DNA of 64,000 nucleotides from Dromiciops gliroides (GCF_019393635.1 NC_057862.1:416251669-416315668), one strand, 5' to 3'; shown: positions 25,007 through 35,814, counted from the first letter of the stretch. The notes: generated by a model not told the origin, from the letters alone. Translations and numbers: made by a program.

Positions 25007-25101
25007 CTTCCATACAAGCCCCAAGTCATTGGGAATCAAACAGAAGTTCTCTCTGGAATTCCCAGAGCACAGTCTAGTAAATCAAGGTCACCCCTTCTAC
25101 A
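24617..25101. mobile_element. ~485-bp insertion with inverted TG...CA ends; candidate solo LTR
   Basis: A MIR copy is continuous on both sides (24547-24616 and 25102-25225) but interrupted here. The insertion begins TGTAGCAGGGGTGATC and ends GGTCACCCCTTCTACA, which are inverted copies of each other at 14 of 16 positions. TG...CA ends are typical of retroviral LTRs. The flanks acaca and tcaca match at 4 of 5 bases, compatible with a short TSD. The body is richer in CpG than its surroundings, holds a CCAAT motif near 24793 and a TATA-like tttatattt near 24724, and has a (TAC)n run. No internal retroviral genes are seen. A DNA transposon with inverted ends is the alternative. Confidence 0.5.
24966..25003. 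repeat. (TAC)n microsatellite in the candidate LTR
   Basis: About 12 uninterrupted TAC units follow gaggcc inside the 485-bp insertion. Open frames across it giving poly-Tyr, poly-Leu or poly-Ser are artefacts. Confidence 0.95.
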
Positions 25102-25238
25102 TCACATTATTTAATTTGATCTTCTCAATAGCCCCGTGAGGTAGGAGCTACTTTACATATGCAGAAACTAAGGCTTAGGGATTTTTGGTAATTTGCCCAG
25201 TGTCTCATAAATGGTAAGTGTCTGAGTCTGAATACAAA

Positions 25239-25265
25239 TGTGTGTGTGTGTGTGTGTGTGTGTGT
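25239..25265. repeat. (TG)n microsatellite
   Basis: About 13 TG units. Confidence 0.95.
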
Positions 25266-25354
25266 ATAGACATGAAATAGTTCAGATCAAATGTCCAAAC
25301 AGAATAATGTCCTAAGGAGGAAGAATTACAACTAGGCAACCATGAATTATCCTT

Positions 25355-25540
25355 ATGTTTATATTTCAATTCATTTATTCACTAACCATTTGTTAAGTGC
25401 CTACTTCAATTTTGTTGTACATAGTACAATACAATGTGCTAGGCATGGAGGGAAATACAAAGATAATAAGACATCGTCTTTGATCTCCCAAGAGAATCTA
25501 TTAGGAGTAAAAAGACACATTTACAAATAAAGAGAATTTA
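25355..25540 (-). mobile_element. L2 3' end, antisense
   Basis: attcactaaccatttgttaa, gtgcctacttcaattttgtt, atgtgctaggcatggaggga. Confidence 0.65.
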
Positions 25541-26438
25541 ACAAGTATGAGTGAGATGGGAAAACACTAGGATTTTCAGGATGCTTAAAGTCAGATATAA
25601 CTGATAGGGCTAAGGTGGGTGGGAAAGGACTGCATTTCCCAGGACTCCAAGTCCAGAGTATGAACATTCATTAGGGGAACAAAATACTCCAAATCCCATG
25701 AGGCATATATGCCTGTGGCAAAATTTGATTGTGTCAAGTAAATTGGGAGAGGAGAATGATGAGACATAGAAAATGGTGATCACTGTTCGTTTTGTAACCA
25801 TGAGATATCTCATGGGAAGATACCTAATAATAAACAAGGGGAATAGTTTTTATGAATGAATTCAATACAGGGTATGAAGATAAGATGTCTGGGCTGTGGA
25901 AGAACTGACAAACTGCATCCAGGAGCAGGAGCTAGCAATAGTGTCTGAGGAAAGCAAAGTCGGGAGTTATGCTTAAGATATAGGTCACTGGGAGCCTATT
26001 GATGAGAGAGACTTTCACTTAGGTCAGACCACATCCACACCTGCCCAGAAGTACAATTCAATTGCTAAGACGTTGCCTATGTCCTCTTTATTGGAGCTGT
26101 GAAATTTAGCCAGAGTGTAAAAGTTCCCAACTACACAGGGATGAAATTTTACTTGTTTCAAAATTCAGCTGGGATTTTTCTGTTGCTTTACTATTCAATT
26201 GTGGCTCAATTAAATATTTTACTATTTCAGTGCTGTTCCTTGGCTGAATCTGTTAGCATGGTAGGCAGTTAAAACCCCAGATTTAAGTCAACTTCAACAC
26301 TTGCAGTTCAGTTTTCCAAATGGGTGGGAGTAAAGCATGCCTAATAGACAAATAACCATTAATAATTTCCTTAATTTCAACCCAAGTCCATGACACTCCA
26401 AAGCCAGTTGGGGCAAGGGTTATAATAATACATATTAA

Positions 26439-26575
26439 GGGGCAGCTAGGTAGCGTAGTGGATAGAGCACTGGCCCTGGATTCAGGAGAACCTGAGTTCA
26501 AATCTGGCCTCAGACACTTGACACTTAGTAGCTGTGTGATCCTAGGCAAGTCACAACCCCAACTGCCTCACCAAA
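26439..26575 (+). mobile_element. WSINE1-like SINE
   Basis: Head ggggcagctaggtagcgtag, core with small deletions, (AAT)n tail. The flank ataataatacatatta is present on both sides. Confidence 0.93.
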
Positions 26576-26619
26576 AATAATAATAATAATACATATTAAA
26601 ATATGGTAATTACATAAAA

Positions 26620-26870
26620 GAGGTAAAACGTGCTATGAGCCCAGATGAGAGAAAGATGTCTGAGGGATCAGAGGAGACTTCATGGAAAAGATGATATTTG
26701 AGCTGGACCTCAGAGGATTGGTAAACATGTCCAAAAGGACATATAGGAGAGTCAGGGAAAGGACATTTCAAGGACAGAAAAAATGTAAGCCAAGACAAAG
26801 AAGCTAGGGAAAGCTTGGATTGTTGTGAAATTGAGCTCAAAAGAGGTTTTAGCTTTGTTTACCTAGGAAT
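26620..26870 (-). mobile_element. L2 fragment, antisense
   Basis: gaggagacttcatggaaaag, atgatatttgagctggacct and aaggacatttcaaggacaga follow the antisense L2 3' region. Confidence 0.6.
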
Positions 26871-27000
26871 TTGTGCATGGATTGTAGGTAGACATTAAAA
26901 AATTAAACTGTGTTGGAATTTCACAAGTGTATGAATTTAAATAAATATTATGTTTCACACGAAGGATCCAACCTTGTCAACATCTTCATGTTCTAATTTG

Positions 27001-27226
27001 TTCTGTCATTTTCAGTCATGTCCAACCCTTTGTGACCCTATTTAGGGTTTTCTTGGCAAAGATGCTGGAATGGTTTCCTTCTCCAGCTCATTTTACAGAT
27101 GAGGAAACTGAAGCAAATGGGGTTAAGTGACTTGACCAGGGTCACACAGCTGGTAAGTGTCTGAGGACAGATTTGAACTCCTGACTCCAGGCTTGGTGCT
27201 TTATTCACTGTGCTACCTAGCTTCCT
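27001..27226 (-). mobile_element. MAR1-type SINE
   Basis: Reverse complement: cattttcagtcatgtccaac, ggttttcttggcaaagatgc, then core gtgacttgaccagggtcaca and head tgctacctagct. Confidence 0.85.
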
Positions 27227-27647
27227 AGGTTCTATTACTTCTGATCAAAATATAAGCATTTAAATTTTTTTTAATTAACTCAGCATGAATAGAGTGATAG
27301 TCTTAGAGCCAGGAAGACCTGGATTCAAATCTTGCCTCTTATTTTTCCTAGCTGTATGATCCTAGGCAAGTTATTTAACCTCCACTTAGTAGGTAAGAGT
27401 AGAGGAAGCTCCCTGCTGGGACAAAAAAAATGAATATTTGCATAAATAAGCATGCAATTTTTAAACTGAAATATAAGTGGGAAAATAATTCATTAATTTG
27501 TAATTGCTGGTCTTGCCTATAAATATTAGCCAGCATTTTTCAAAAGCTACATTACATTCAACACACAAATAATTGTTATTTGAATATCGATTATCAAGTT
27601 GGTGGACTATATAGACTTCTCATTTCCATTTCTCCTGCTAGATTTTC

Positions 27648-27651
<4 letters not shown>

Positions 27652-27678
<27 letters not shown>

Positions 27679-27690
27679 ATGCGTGTGTGT
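27652..27690. repeat. (TG)n microsatellite
   Basis: TG run with TATGCG interruptions, 110 bp before a (CA)n run of similar length. Confidence 0.95.
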
Positions 27691-27796
27691 GCTTATGCAT
27701 GTGTATTGTATGTATTGTAGTAAGGTGTTTAGAGACCTGACTTCAGAATCAGGAAGATTTGGGTTCAGATCTACCATTTACATTGGTAACCGTACA

Positions 27797-27800
<4 letters not shown>

Positions 27801-27828
<28 letters not shown>
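27801..27828. repeat. (CA)n microsatellite
   Basis: 14 CA units, complementary to the (TG)n run at 27652. Confidence 0.95.
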
Positions 27829-27830
<2 letters not shown>

Positions 27831-27869
27831 ATATATACATTGTATGTATTTGTGTGTGTGTGTCCAGCC

Positions 27870-28080
27870 ATGTGATTGCATTGGTGTAGGGGAGCTCCAG
27901 GTGAGGAAATTCTCTCTGCCGATGCGAATCTTCAGCAAATCCGTAATTTATGACCTTAGAGAACTGCCCAGGGATCCTGCCCAGGGTTACATTTCCAGTT
28001 TGCTTGAGTGAACCCCAGCCTTCCTGGCTCAGAGCCTGGCTCTCTATCCACTTTGCCATGATGCTCCTCATAGGTGAATG
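27870..28080 (-). mobile_element. Old SINE of the same alternative-tail family
   Basis: Reverse outline: ggtgtaggggagctccaggt, aatttatgaccttagagaac, ccttcctggctcagagcctg, ctatccactttgccatgatg. Confidence 0.55.
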
Positions 28081-28292
28081 TTTACATGCGCAGATACTCA
28101 ATTGAATCTGTGACCTCATCCCTTTGGATATTCCTTCCAATGATCAAGCATGCAAGTCCCTTTAGTCCTGCTGTACTGATCCCAACCATCCACGTCTATC
28201 CATCCTATACAACTCTTGTCTGTGTCCTCCATGTTGCTCCTGGGGTTCCCCTCCTAAATGTATTGGAGGTTTTCCTTACTTTCTCCTCAGCG

Positions 28293-28506
28293 GTTTTTTC
28301 AGTCATAGGCAGCTCTTCATGACTCCATTTGGGGTTTTCTTGGCAAAGATACTGAAATGGTTTGCCATTTCCTTTTCCAGCTCATTTTACAGATGAAGAA
28401 ACTGAGGCAAACAGGGTCGCACAGCTAGTGTCTGAGGCCACATTTGAACTCAGATCTTCCTGACTCCAAGCCCAGTGCTCTATCCACTGATCCACCTAGC
28501 TGCCCC
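28293..28506 (-). mobile_element. MAR1-type SINE
   Basis: Reverse complement: ttcagtcataggcagctctt, ggttttcttggcaaagatac, head cacctagctgcccc. A short deletion removes part of the tRNA-like core. Confidence 0.85.
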
Positions 28507-28509
28507 TAA

Positions 28510-28870
28510 ATTAGATTAAATGAAGCATTTATTAAGAGTTTATAATATGGGGCAGCTAGGTGGCGCAGTGGATAGAGCACCAGCCCTGGATTCAGGAGTA
28601 CCTGAGTTCAAATCCGGCCTCAGACACTTGACACTTACTAGCTGTGTGACCCTGGGCAAGTCACTTAACCCCCATTGCCCCGCAAAAAAAAAAAATTAAA
28701 AAATTAAAATAAAAAAATAAAGAGTTTATAATATGCCAGACACCTTGCTAAGGACTGAGAACACAAATACAAGGAAAAAGAGAGATAGTCCCTGCCCTCA
28801 AGAGGCTTACCTTCTAAATAGGGGAAGATGACACATAAAAGGGACCTAGAAAGGAGGTGAAGTAGCCTGT
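28510..28870 (-). mobile_element. L2 3' end, antisense, split by a SINE
   Basis: aagcatttattaagagttta lies before the SINE. After it come gccagacaccttgctaagga and agtccctgccctcaagaggc. Confidence 0.8.
28550..28719 (+). mobile_element. WSINE1-like SINE inside an L2
   Basis: Near-consensus body with an A-rich tail. A perfect 16-bp TSD aagagtttataatatg lies at 28534-28549 and 28720-28735. The interrupted sequence is an antisense L2 3' end. Confidence 0.95.
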
Positions 28871-29499
28871 GGTATTAGGGGTCTGAGCAGGAAATGAGCA
28901 TGCCTTGGGTAAGTACTTCCTCACATGGAGGTCCTAAGAATGAACTCACCAATCAGAGAAGGAGGCTACAGACCTAGAGCATGTTGCTGGGCTGCTGGGG
29001 CAGAGGTGGAATAGTAGTCTGGGGAGTGAGGTACTGAGTTGAGACGAGCACATCTGAATAGGTGCTGACATTGCTAGGGGAGGGTGTTGATGGAGCACTC
29101 AGGTCATCCACCTGCCATCCCTAGTCCTTCACACATGTCCAGCCTATCTTCTCTCACATTTCTTTGATCATCTCTTTTACTACTGTTCGGTTCTGGGCCT
29201 AACGCTTGTCCACCATCTGTCCCAGACAATCTCACATTTATATAGCATTTTGTAATTTTTATAAAATGCTTCCCTCCAAACAGATCCAGTAAGTTACTAG
29301 CACCTTTGCCAAGAAGAGTAGAGAAAGCGGCATTGAAAGATTCATAGAATGCCAGAGCTAGAAAAAAAAAAAAAGCTTCCATCTAGTCCAACCCTGCTAC
29401 ACACACACTCAGCCCTCTTCATTTTACATATTTGAAAACCAAGTCACAAAGAAGGGAAAGGACTGGTCCAAATTCTTGGCATCATAGAAGAGGCAAAGT

Positions 29500-29950
29500 C
29501 CTGTGTGCTAAACCTGGAGTCAGGAAAACCTGGAAACAGATGCTAATCCTGATACTTCCTAGCTCTGTGACCATAAATAGTACTGGGGAAAGAGCAATGC
29601 ATTTAGGGTACCACACCCTTGTTATGCTTCTCACACTTGGGGGACCTTGGGCAAGTAACTAGACCTCTCCCAACCTCAGCTTACTCATCTGTAAAGTGGG
29701 AATGATCCCTATAGTACCTATCTCATTAGAGTTATGAGGCTCAAATAAGATAATGTATGTCAAGCGCTTTGCAATTCTAGAGCATCCTATAAATATCATT
29801 TATTGATTGGATTATAGGATTTAAAGCCAGTAGGGACCATAGAGATCATCTAATATGACCCTTTCTTTCATTTTACAGGAAAGGAAACTGGGATCCAGGG
29901 AAAAAAAAATGTCTTGTCCATAGTCATGTAGCTGATAAGTAGCAGCTTAA
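29500..29950 (+). mobile_element. MIR-type SINE followed by a MIR3-like piece
   Basis: 29500-29800 reads accttgggcaagtaactaga, atctgtaaagtgggaatgat and aagcgctttgcaattctaga (MIR). 29815-29950 reads agtagggaccatagagatca and a gaaactgggatccagggaaa segment (MIR3/Ther2-like). Confidence 0.65.
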
Positions 29951-29995
29951 GATCATTAAAGTCAATCCATTTTACTTTTATTATTATTCGTTATT

Positions 29996-30243
29996 GTTGT
30001 TTGGTCATTTTTCAGTTATGTCTGACCCTTTTTGACCCCATTTTGGGTGTTCTTGGCAGAGATGCAGGAGTGGTTTGCCATTTCCTTCTCCAGCTCATTT
30101 TATGGATGAGGAAACTGAGGCAAACAGGGTTAAGTGACTTGCCCAGGGTCATATGGTGTCTGAGCACAAGGCTGAACTCAGGAAGATGAGTCTTTCCTGA
30201 CTTTAGCCTGGCACTCTATTCACTGTGCCACCTAGCTGCCCAC
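29996..30243 (-). mobile_element. MAR1-type SINE
   Basis: Reverse complement: tttttcagttatgtctgacc, ggtgttcttggcagagatgc, head gccacctagctgccc. Confidence 0.85.
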
Positions 30244-30264
30244 TCTTATTATTACTTCTCTGGT

Positions 30265-30520
30265 AAAATCATAATAGCTAGTATTTGTGTATCATTTTAA
30301 GGTTTGCAAAACACTTTATACACATAGTAGCTCATTTTATTCTCACAACAACATAGGAAGGCAGGCTCTATTATTATCCCCATTTTACAGATGAGAAAAT
30401 TGAGGCTATGAAAAGCCTAGTTACTTTCCCACAGTCACACACCTAGTAAGTGTCTAAGGCTAGATTTGAATTTGGGTTTTCCTTTCTTTTCAATGCTCTA
30501 TCTACTGTGCCACCTAGCTG
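30265..30520 (-). mobile_element. MIR-type SINE
   Basis: Reverse outline: gcaaaacactttatacacat, ccattttacagatgagaaaa, tctactgtgccacctagctg. Confidence 0.8.
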
Positions 30521-30734
30521 GTAAAGGAGTTTGAATCAAAATGACTAAATGGATCTGAGGATCCTCTGTGGACTGTATTTATCCATCTTTTCTGCTTCCA
30601 AATTGTACAGTTACTTCCACAGGAACCCATAGATCATCTAATGACCCACGGGTCCTAAATCTGGGTCCAGAAACTTGGGGGGGGTTATATTTTGATAACT
30701 GTATTTCAACATAATTGGTTTCAATATAATTGGC

Positions 30735-31145
30735 AGGTCGCTGACACAGTGGATAGATCATTGGACTTGGAATGAAGAAGATCTGAATTCAAATCCTGCC
30801 TCAGACTCTGACTAGCTATGTGACCCTGGGCAAGTCACAACCCCCATTTGTTATTTTTCCAATCTGTAAAATAAGATTAATAATAGCAACTCCCTCCCAA
30901 GGTTGTTGTGAAGATCAAATAAGATAATATTTGTAAAACACTTTGCTAAACAGAAAGTGATATTTTTTTTGCAGGGCAATAAGGGTTACGTGACTTGCTC
31001 AAGGTCACACAGCCAGTAAGTGTCAAGTATCTGAAGCTTGATTTGAACTCAGGTCCTCCTGAATCCAGGGCCAGTGCTTTATCCACTGCACTACCCTGAA
31101 AGCAATATTTAAATGCTAGCTATCCTCACTTTCATCAGTTTCCTT
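30735..31145 (+). mobile_element. MIR-type SINE nested in the hAT MITE
   Basis: Head cagtggatagatcattggac, core tgaccctgggcaagtcac, and the MIR-like tail taataatagcaactccctcc and gatcaaataagataatattt are all present. It is split by the SINE at 30966-31097, and its 3' end continues to atgctagctat. Confidence 0.75.
30966..31097 (-). mobile_element. WSINE1-like SINE nested in the MIR
   Basis: Reverse-complement core (gtgacttgctcaaggtcaca) with a T-run at the left and a degraded head at the right. The TSDs gaaagtgatattt (30953-30965) and gaaagcaatattt (31098-31110) match at 11 of 13. Confidence 0.85.
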
Positions 31146-31559
31146 TTCAATCCTCTGCATTTTGTTTTATTTACTTAGAAACATCACTGTGAGAAGCGTT
31201 CCATAGACTTCACCAAATTTCCAAAAGAGTCTACACTATAAAAAGGTTAATAACTTTTGACTTGTCCAACCCTCTCAATGCCTAAAGAAGAAAACTGAGG
31301 CACAGGAAGTAAACAAAGAGGTAGGATTCAAACCAATATCCTCTGACACCCCCTATGTTATTCCCACTATTATGATGCCCCATTTTTTTCTTTTAAATCC
31401 ATATAAAACACTACCCCACCCTATTATAACAGATCCCCAAGAGAAGAATGAACCCTCATTTGGGGGGATGGGAGGACCTGCCAATTTTCATCTTTTATTA
31501 TTTGAAATTCCCCGACTCAGGTAGGATTGATGCCTCTGCCCTTTCCCCTTGGAAGTGTG

Positions 31560-31920
31560 CCCTTGAATGGTTTGGAAGAAAGGGAAATGAGGCAGCTGGT
31601 TAGCGTCATTACAGCCCTAATTCAGAGAAAGAAGCTATTTTCAATGCACAAAACCTGTTAATGATCTTTTCTTGATTTCCCGAAGCACTAACAGGAATCC
31701 AGGAGTTATTGCCCCTGCATTCCAATTCCTCTTGAAGGCAGTTATTAACAACCCTCTTTTTGTTTGCTAAATAAATCAAAGTGAGCTTTGTTTTGTTTTA
31801 AAAGGAGTCAATCAGGCACCCTAATGGAACATGATGATCTGTTTCCAGCACGCCTGATATCCTCATTACTGATCTGAAGGCACTGACAGGCTAGCAATGC
31901 ACTTCACACCTCTATGTAAG
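31560..31920. other. Repeat-free stretch, possible conserved non-coding element
   Basis: No SINE, LINE or simple repeat is recognisable and there is no long frame. AT-rich words such as ttaatgatcttttcttgatt and ctaaataaatcaaagtgagc give the texture of conserved non-coding DNA. Assignment is inference only. Confidence 0.35.
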
Positions 31921-31929
31921 GAGAGTTCA

Positions 31930-32115
31930 CAGGATCATAGACTTAGAGCTGGAAGGGACCTTAGAACTCACCTGGTTCCACCCTCTCATTTCACAGATGA
32001 GAAAGCTGAGGCCCAAAGAGGTTTTAGATCTTATCAAGGTTCCCCAGGTACTAAGTGGAACGACTGGGCTTTCAACCCAGGAACTCTAACTCCAAATCCA
32101 GTGTTCTTTTCTTGG
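31930..32115 (+). mobile_element. MIR3/Ther2-like SINE
   Basis: gagctggaagggaccttaga, tcacagatgagaaagctgag and the ending gaactctaactccaaatcca fit the MIR3-like family also seen near 29345, 44490, 49020 and 63320. Confidence 0.65.
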
Positions 32116-32563
32116 ACTTGTTCCTCTGAATTCATATTTCCAATGCCCCTGGAGCCTTGTCTTGGTGAGAAAAGTTATCCTCAAAGGGTATAAAGAATTC
32201 TACAACTGGCCCTCCAGAAAAAAAAGTGGCCACATTGGGTAACCCCATTCCCTCCTTCCCCTCTGCTCTTATTGGAGGTGAGTTGCCCAGAATTCCTGCC
32301 AGAGAGCAGCCCTAAGGTTGACCAACCTTGCCATTTGAAGGGAGGGGTCATTTCAGAGACAACTAGGCCTAGGGTTGGGGATAGGGGCATCATTTTATCA
32401 TCTTCAGAATGGTCTGCCATCATCCACTCCACCTTGCGGTCTGGCATTATGGGCCTTTGCAAATCTAGAGCTAAATGGTGACTAGTTCTTATTTTAGAAC
32501 TAACCCCTAGTCCCCATGGATCCTACCCTTGGATTTTCCTGCTTCTTTAAGAGTAAACAAGGA

Positions 32564-32726
32564 AGGGGCAGCTAGGTGGCACAGTGGATAGAGCACCGGC
32601 CCTGGAGTCAGGAGTACCTGAGTTCAAATCCGGCCTCAGACACTTAACACACACTTACTAGCTGTGTGACCCTGGGCAAGTCACTTAACCCCAATTGCCT
32701 CACTAAAAAAAAAAAAAGCAAAACAA
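32564..32726 (+). mobile_element. WSINE1-like SINE, ACAC-insertion subtype
   Basis: Near-consensus, with cttaacacacacttactagc where most copies have cttaacacttactagc. A perfect 15-bp TSD aagagtaaacaagga lies at 32549-32563 and 32727-32741. Confidence 0.95.
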
Positions 32727-33819
32727 AAGAGTAAACAAGGAGCATATAGAAATATGTAATCTCTTCTTCCCCATGATTTTAAAAGCCCACAAAAGCAAGC
32801 TCTTCTCCTACATACTTCCTCCCCCCCCCACCCCCAGCCACCCAGCACTGACAAAGAACAAACACCCTTTGCTCCTAAGAGTTGCCATTTGCAATGGGAG
32901 TGATGAATTGACTAATCTAGCATGTGTCATTTAGGCTAGGGGTTTGCCAGATGGTAGTGAAATATAATGTAAAAGAAAGATGTGTTATCGTTTGACCACC
33001 TGCATAACTAAAGCAAATGTTCTTTTTCCTGATCTTTTACAATTTTCACACCCTCCACAACAGTTTAATGGCACCTTCTTTGTTCAGGAGGAAGAAAGGG
33101 AAGAATTAATGGACCATATGGGATGATCCACAACACTCTGCCTGCAGAGACATGACAAGTTGTCAGGTACCTCACAAGAGAAGAAAGGAAGGAGTGAGAC
33201 TCACAACCTTCAGCTCCAAAATACAGGCTTCTCTCTTGTGCCTCTCGGAGAGGGGGTGGGGTGGGCAGGGGGGAATAAGAGAGAATTTCCCTAAGCACTC
33301 ACTTTCATAGCCTTCCTTTAAAAAAAATAAATAAAGGCTTTAGGAGCCATTTATGCAAAGCTCTTTGCCTGTCAGGAAGATGATTTCCTGTTGTGTATAT
33401 TTTTTAACCTAGAATCCACCCTTTTGAATGCCACCCAAGTCATTCTTGACTCTTCCCTTTTTCTCTCTCCCCATATGCAATCAGTTGCCAGATCTTGCGC
33501 ATCCTATGACCACATCTTCTCTTGAGTTGGTCCCCTTCTCTCCACTCACAGGGCTACTGCCCTCACAGTGCCCCTCATCACCTCTCACCCCATCTATTGC
33601 CTCCTAACTGGTCTCACTGACTCCAGTATCTTTCCCTCTGCAATCCATCCTCCACACGGCCCCCATTTTGATATTCCTAAAACCCAAGTCTGATCACTTC
33701 ACACTCCTTGACTTCACTGGCTCCCTGTTGCCTCTAGGATAACATAAAACACTTCTGTTTGGCATTTAAAATCTTTCATAATCTGCCTCCAACCTTTTTG
33801 GCCAGGCTGACTCTTCATT

Positions 33820-34166
33820 TTGTTGTTGTTGTTCAATTATTTCATTTGTGTCCAATGCTTCATGACCCTATTTGGAGTTTTATTTTAGCAAAGATACTGG
33901 AGTGGTTTGCCATCTCCTTATCCAGTTCATTTTACAGATGAAGAAACTGAGGCAAATGGGGGTTAAGTGACTTGCCCAGGGTCACACAGCTAGTAAGTGT
34001 CAAGTGTCTGAGGCCGGATTTGAACTCAGGTACTCCTGAATCCAGGGCCAGTGCTTTATCCACTGCGCCACCTAGCTGCCCCGAAGCCAGGATTTTTAAC
34101 TCAGGCAGAGGAGTCTTCCTGACTCTAGGCCTGGTGCTCTGCACACTATGGCGCCACCTAGCTGTG
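33820..34166 (-). mobile_element. MAR1-type SINE with a WSINE1-like segment inside it
   Basis: The MAR1 tail (ttgttgttgttcaattattt ... gatactggagtggtttgcca) opens the element. The head end (cttcctgactctaggcctgg ... gccacctagctg) closes it. A complete reverse WSINE1-like unit (about 33960-34082) lies between them. No TSD separates the two, and part of the MAR1 core is missing. Confidence 0.75.
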
Positions 34167-34515
34167 ACTGTTCATTACTTTCCTTATACTTGTGTCAATT
34201 TGCTGTTCCCCATCCATAAGATTCTATCTTAAATCACTGTACACTGTACACAAGCTATACCCCACGCCTGAAAAACACTCACTCTCCACCTGTGCTTCCT
34301 GTAATATCCAGCTCTTCCAAAGTGAGGTTCCAGCTCCACGTCCCATACAGATTAGGTCTTGCCTAATCACCCCTCTCCCAGTTATTGGTTCTCTCCTCTC
34401 CCACCCCCCCAACATAAATGACTTTATATTTATTTTGTACATGTAACCCCAGCTTCAATGGCCCCTACCAAGAGGACTTGGATATTGTTAATTTAACTTT
34501 AAAATGAAAGCGACT

Positions 34516-34674
34516 TGGGGCAGCTAGGTGGCACAGTGGATGAAAGCACCGGCCCTGGATTCAGGAGTACCTGAGTTCAAATCCAGCCTCAGACACTTGA
34601 CATGTAACTACCTGTGTGACCCTGGGCAAGTCACTTAACCCTCATTGCCCCACAAAAAAAATAAAAAAATAAAT
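34516..34674 (+). mobile_element. WSINE1-like SINE inside an L2
   Basis: Full head, core and A-rich tail. The flanks aaaatgaaagcgact (34501-34515) and aaaatgaaggcaact (34675-34689) differ at two bases. Confidence 0.95.
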
Positions 34675-34884
34675 AAAATGAAGGCAACTCCTCACTCTCC
34701 TCCGGATTCTATTCCCTCTCAAAAGATAGGCTGACAGCATCCCAGTCTCTATGGGAGGGGCTATTGAAAGTGGGGTTATTTATATCTTGTATTGACTTAT
34801 CCAATAGAATGTAAGCTCCCTGAAGGCAGCTGCCCATTTCACTTTTGTCTCTGTTTACCCATTCCTGGGGATTGTGTGGAATTC

Positions 34885-35800
34885 AGAACAACATGCTCTT
34901 TACATAAGACATTTGGATACCCACGTGGAAAAACAAACACTGCTTGTCATGAAGAAAGCCGTGGAAATGGACATTAGAAGCAGCAAAAATAACCTTAGAG
35001 CTATACATGAAAGTCCGGATTAGTTCAAAGCCCATGCGGCCTCTTCAGCCCACCCCTTCATTGAATGCTTCCAGGGGATAACATTATCTCAGCCACACTT
35101 CTGTCGATTTTAAAAGGCGGGAGTCCAAGCAGATCATCTGAAACATGATGGATTAGCCCTGACAGCATTTAGCAAGAATGTCACACATCAAAAACACTGG
35201 CCAATGGAAGATGACAGAAAGTCTGCCCACAGCCTGCTGCTCTGTAGGTCCCATAATCTCATGTGGCCTTGATAAAGAGAAGCCTGTTGAGCCTGGGTAG
35301 TCGTGGCAACTCCGTGTTTTCAAACATGGCCCAAAAATCAAACCCACCAGAGGGTTTGTTTGCTTCACAGCCCCAGGCTCCCTCCTGGGAAATGTCAGGC
35401 AAGGGACGGGTGAATTACAGGACCACAGGACTATGCCTAGAAAATAGCACTTCATCAGTGCTGTTGGATTCATTGTGGAATCCCGGGCCCCTATGTCTAG
35501 CTCCCCCCATCCTTAATACGGTTCTATCTGAATCATGTCAAAAATCAGGAAAAATGTTTCAGAAGCCCGCACAACAACCAGCCAGCCAGCTGATCTCCCC
35601 TTTGTGGAAAATGCATTTACCAAAAGTGCCCCATGTAAATATGATATTCAAAGAAATCTATTAACCGGATAGTTAAAACTCTTGATGACCTAGGAGCTGA
35701 TTCATCAAATTTATTCACAATCGGCCCTCTCGGTTTCATCTCTTTCTCCCTCCATCTGTGGTCTTCTGTCCATTCCATTGCCTACTAACACTTCCCTCCT
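34885..35800. other. Repeat-free stretch, possible conserved non-coding element
   Basis: About 900 bp without a recognisable repeat, between an L2 and the next L2. Frames of 133 (+, 35263-35664) and 106 (-, 35153-35473) codons overlap on opposite strands. Neither resembles a protein I know or has splice or start support. Regulatory or simply unique sequence. Confidence 0.35.
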
Positions 35801-35814
35801 CAAAAAGGTCAGTC

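Larger units (their letters stand above)
24547..25225 (-). mobile_element. MIR-type SINE split by the candidate LTR
   Basis: The left part (tttgctaagcactttacaca) and right part (aatttgatcttctcaatagc, ccccgtgaggtaggagctac) are the two halves of one reverse MIR. Confidence 0.75.
30647..31257. mobile_element. hAT-like MITE (copy 3), split by a MIR that is itself split by a SINE
   Basis: The left part (30647-30735; gataactgtatttcaacata) and right part (about 31145-31257; ctctgcattttgttttattt ... aaaaggttaataac) are the two halves of the family seen at 561 and 14619. A MIR-type SINE (about 30735-31145) lies between them. Confidence 0.65.
33420..34880 (+). mobile_element. L2, sense, split by MAR1 and WSINE1-like copies
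   Basis: cctaactggtctcactgact, tctgatcacttcacactcct and ttggcatttaaaatctttca come before the MAR1. ccacctgtgcttcctgtaat follows it, and atagaatgtaagctccctga follows the SINE at 34516. Confidence 0.8.

Noticed and set aside
35263..35664. 133-codon + frame, overlapped by a 106-codon - frame
   Set aside because: No recognisable domain, no Kozak, splice or polyadenylation support, and the overlapping antisense frame suggests chance openness.
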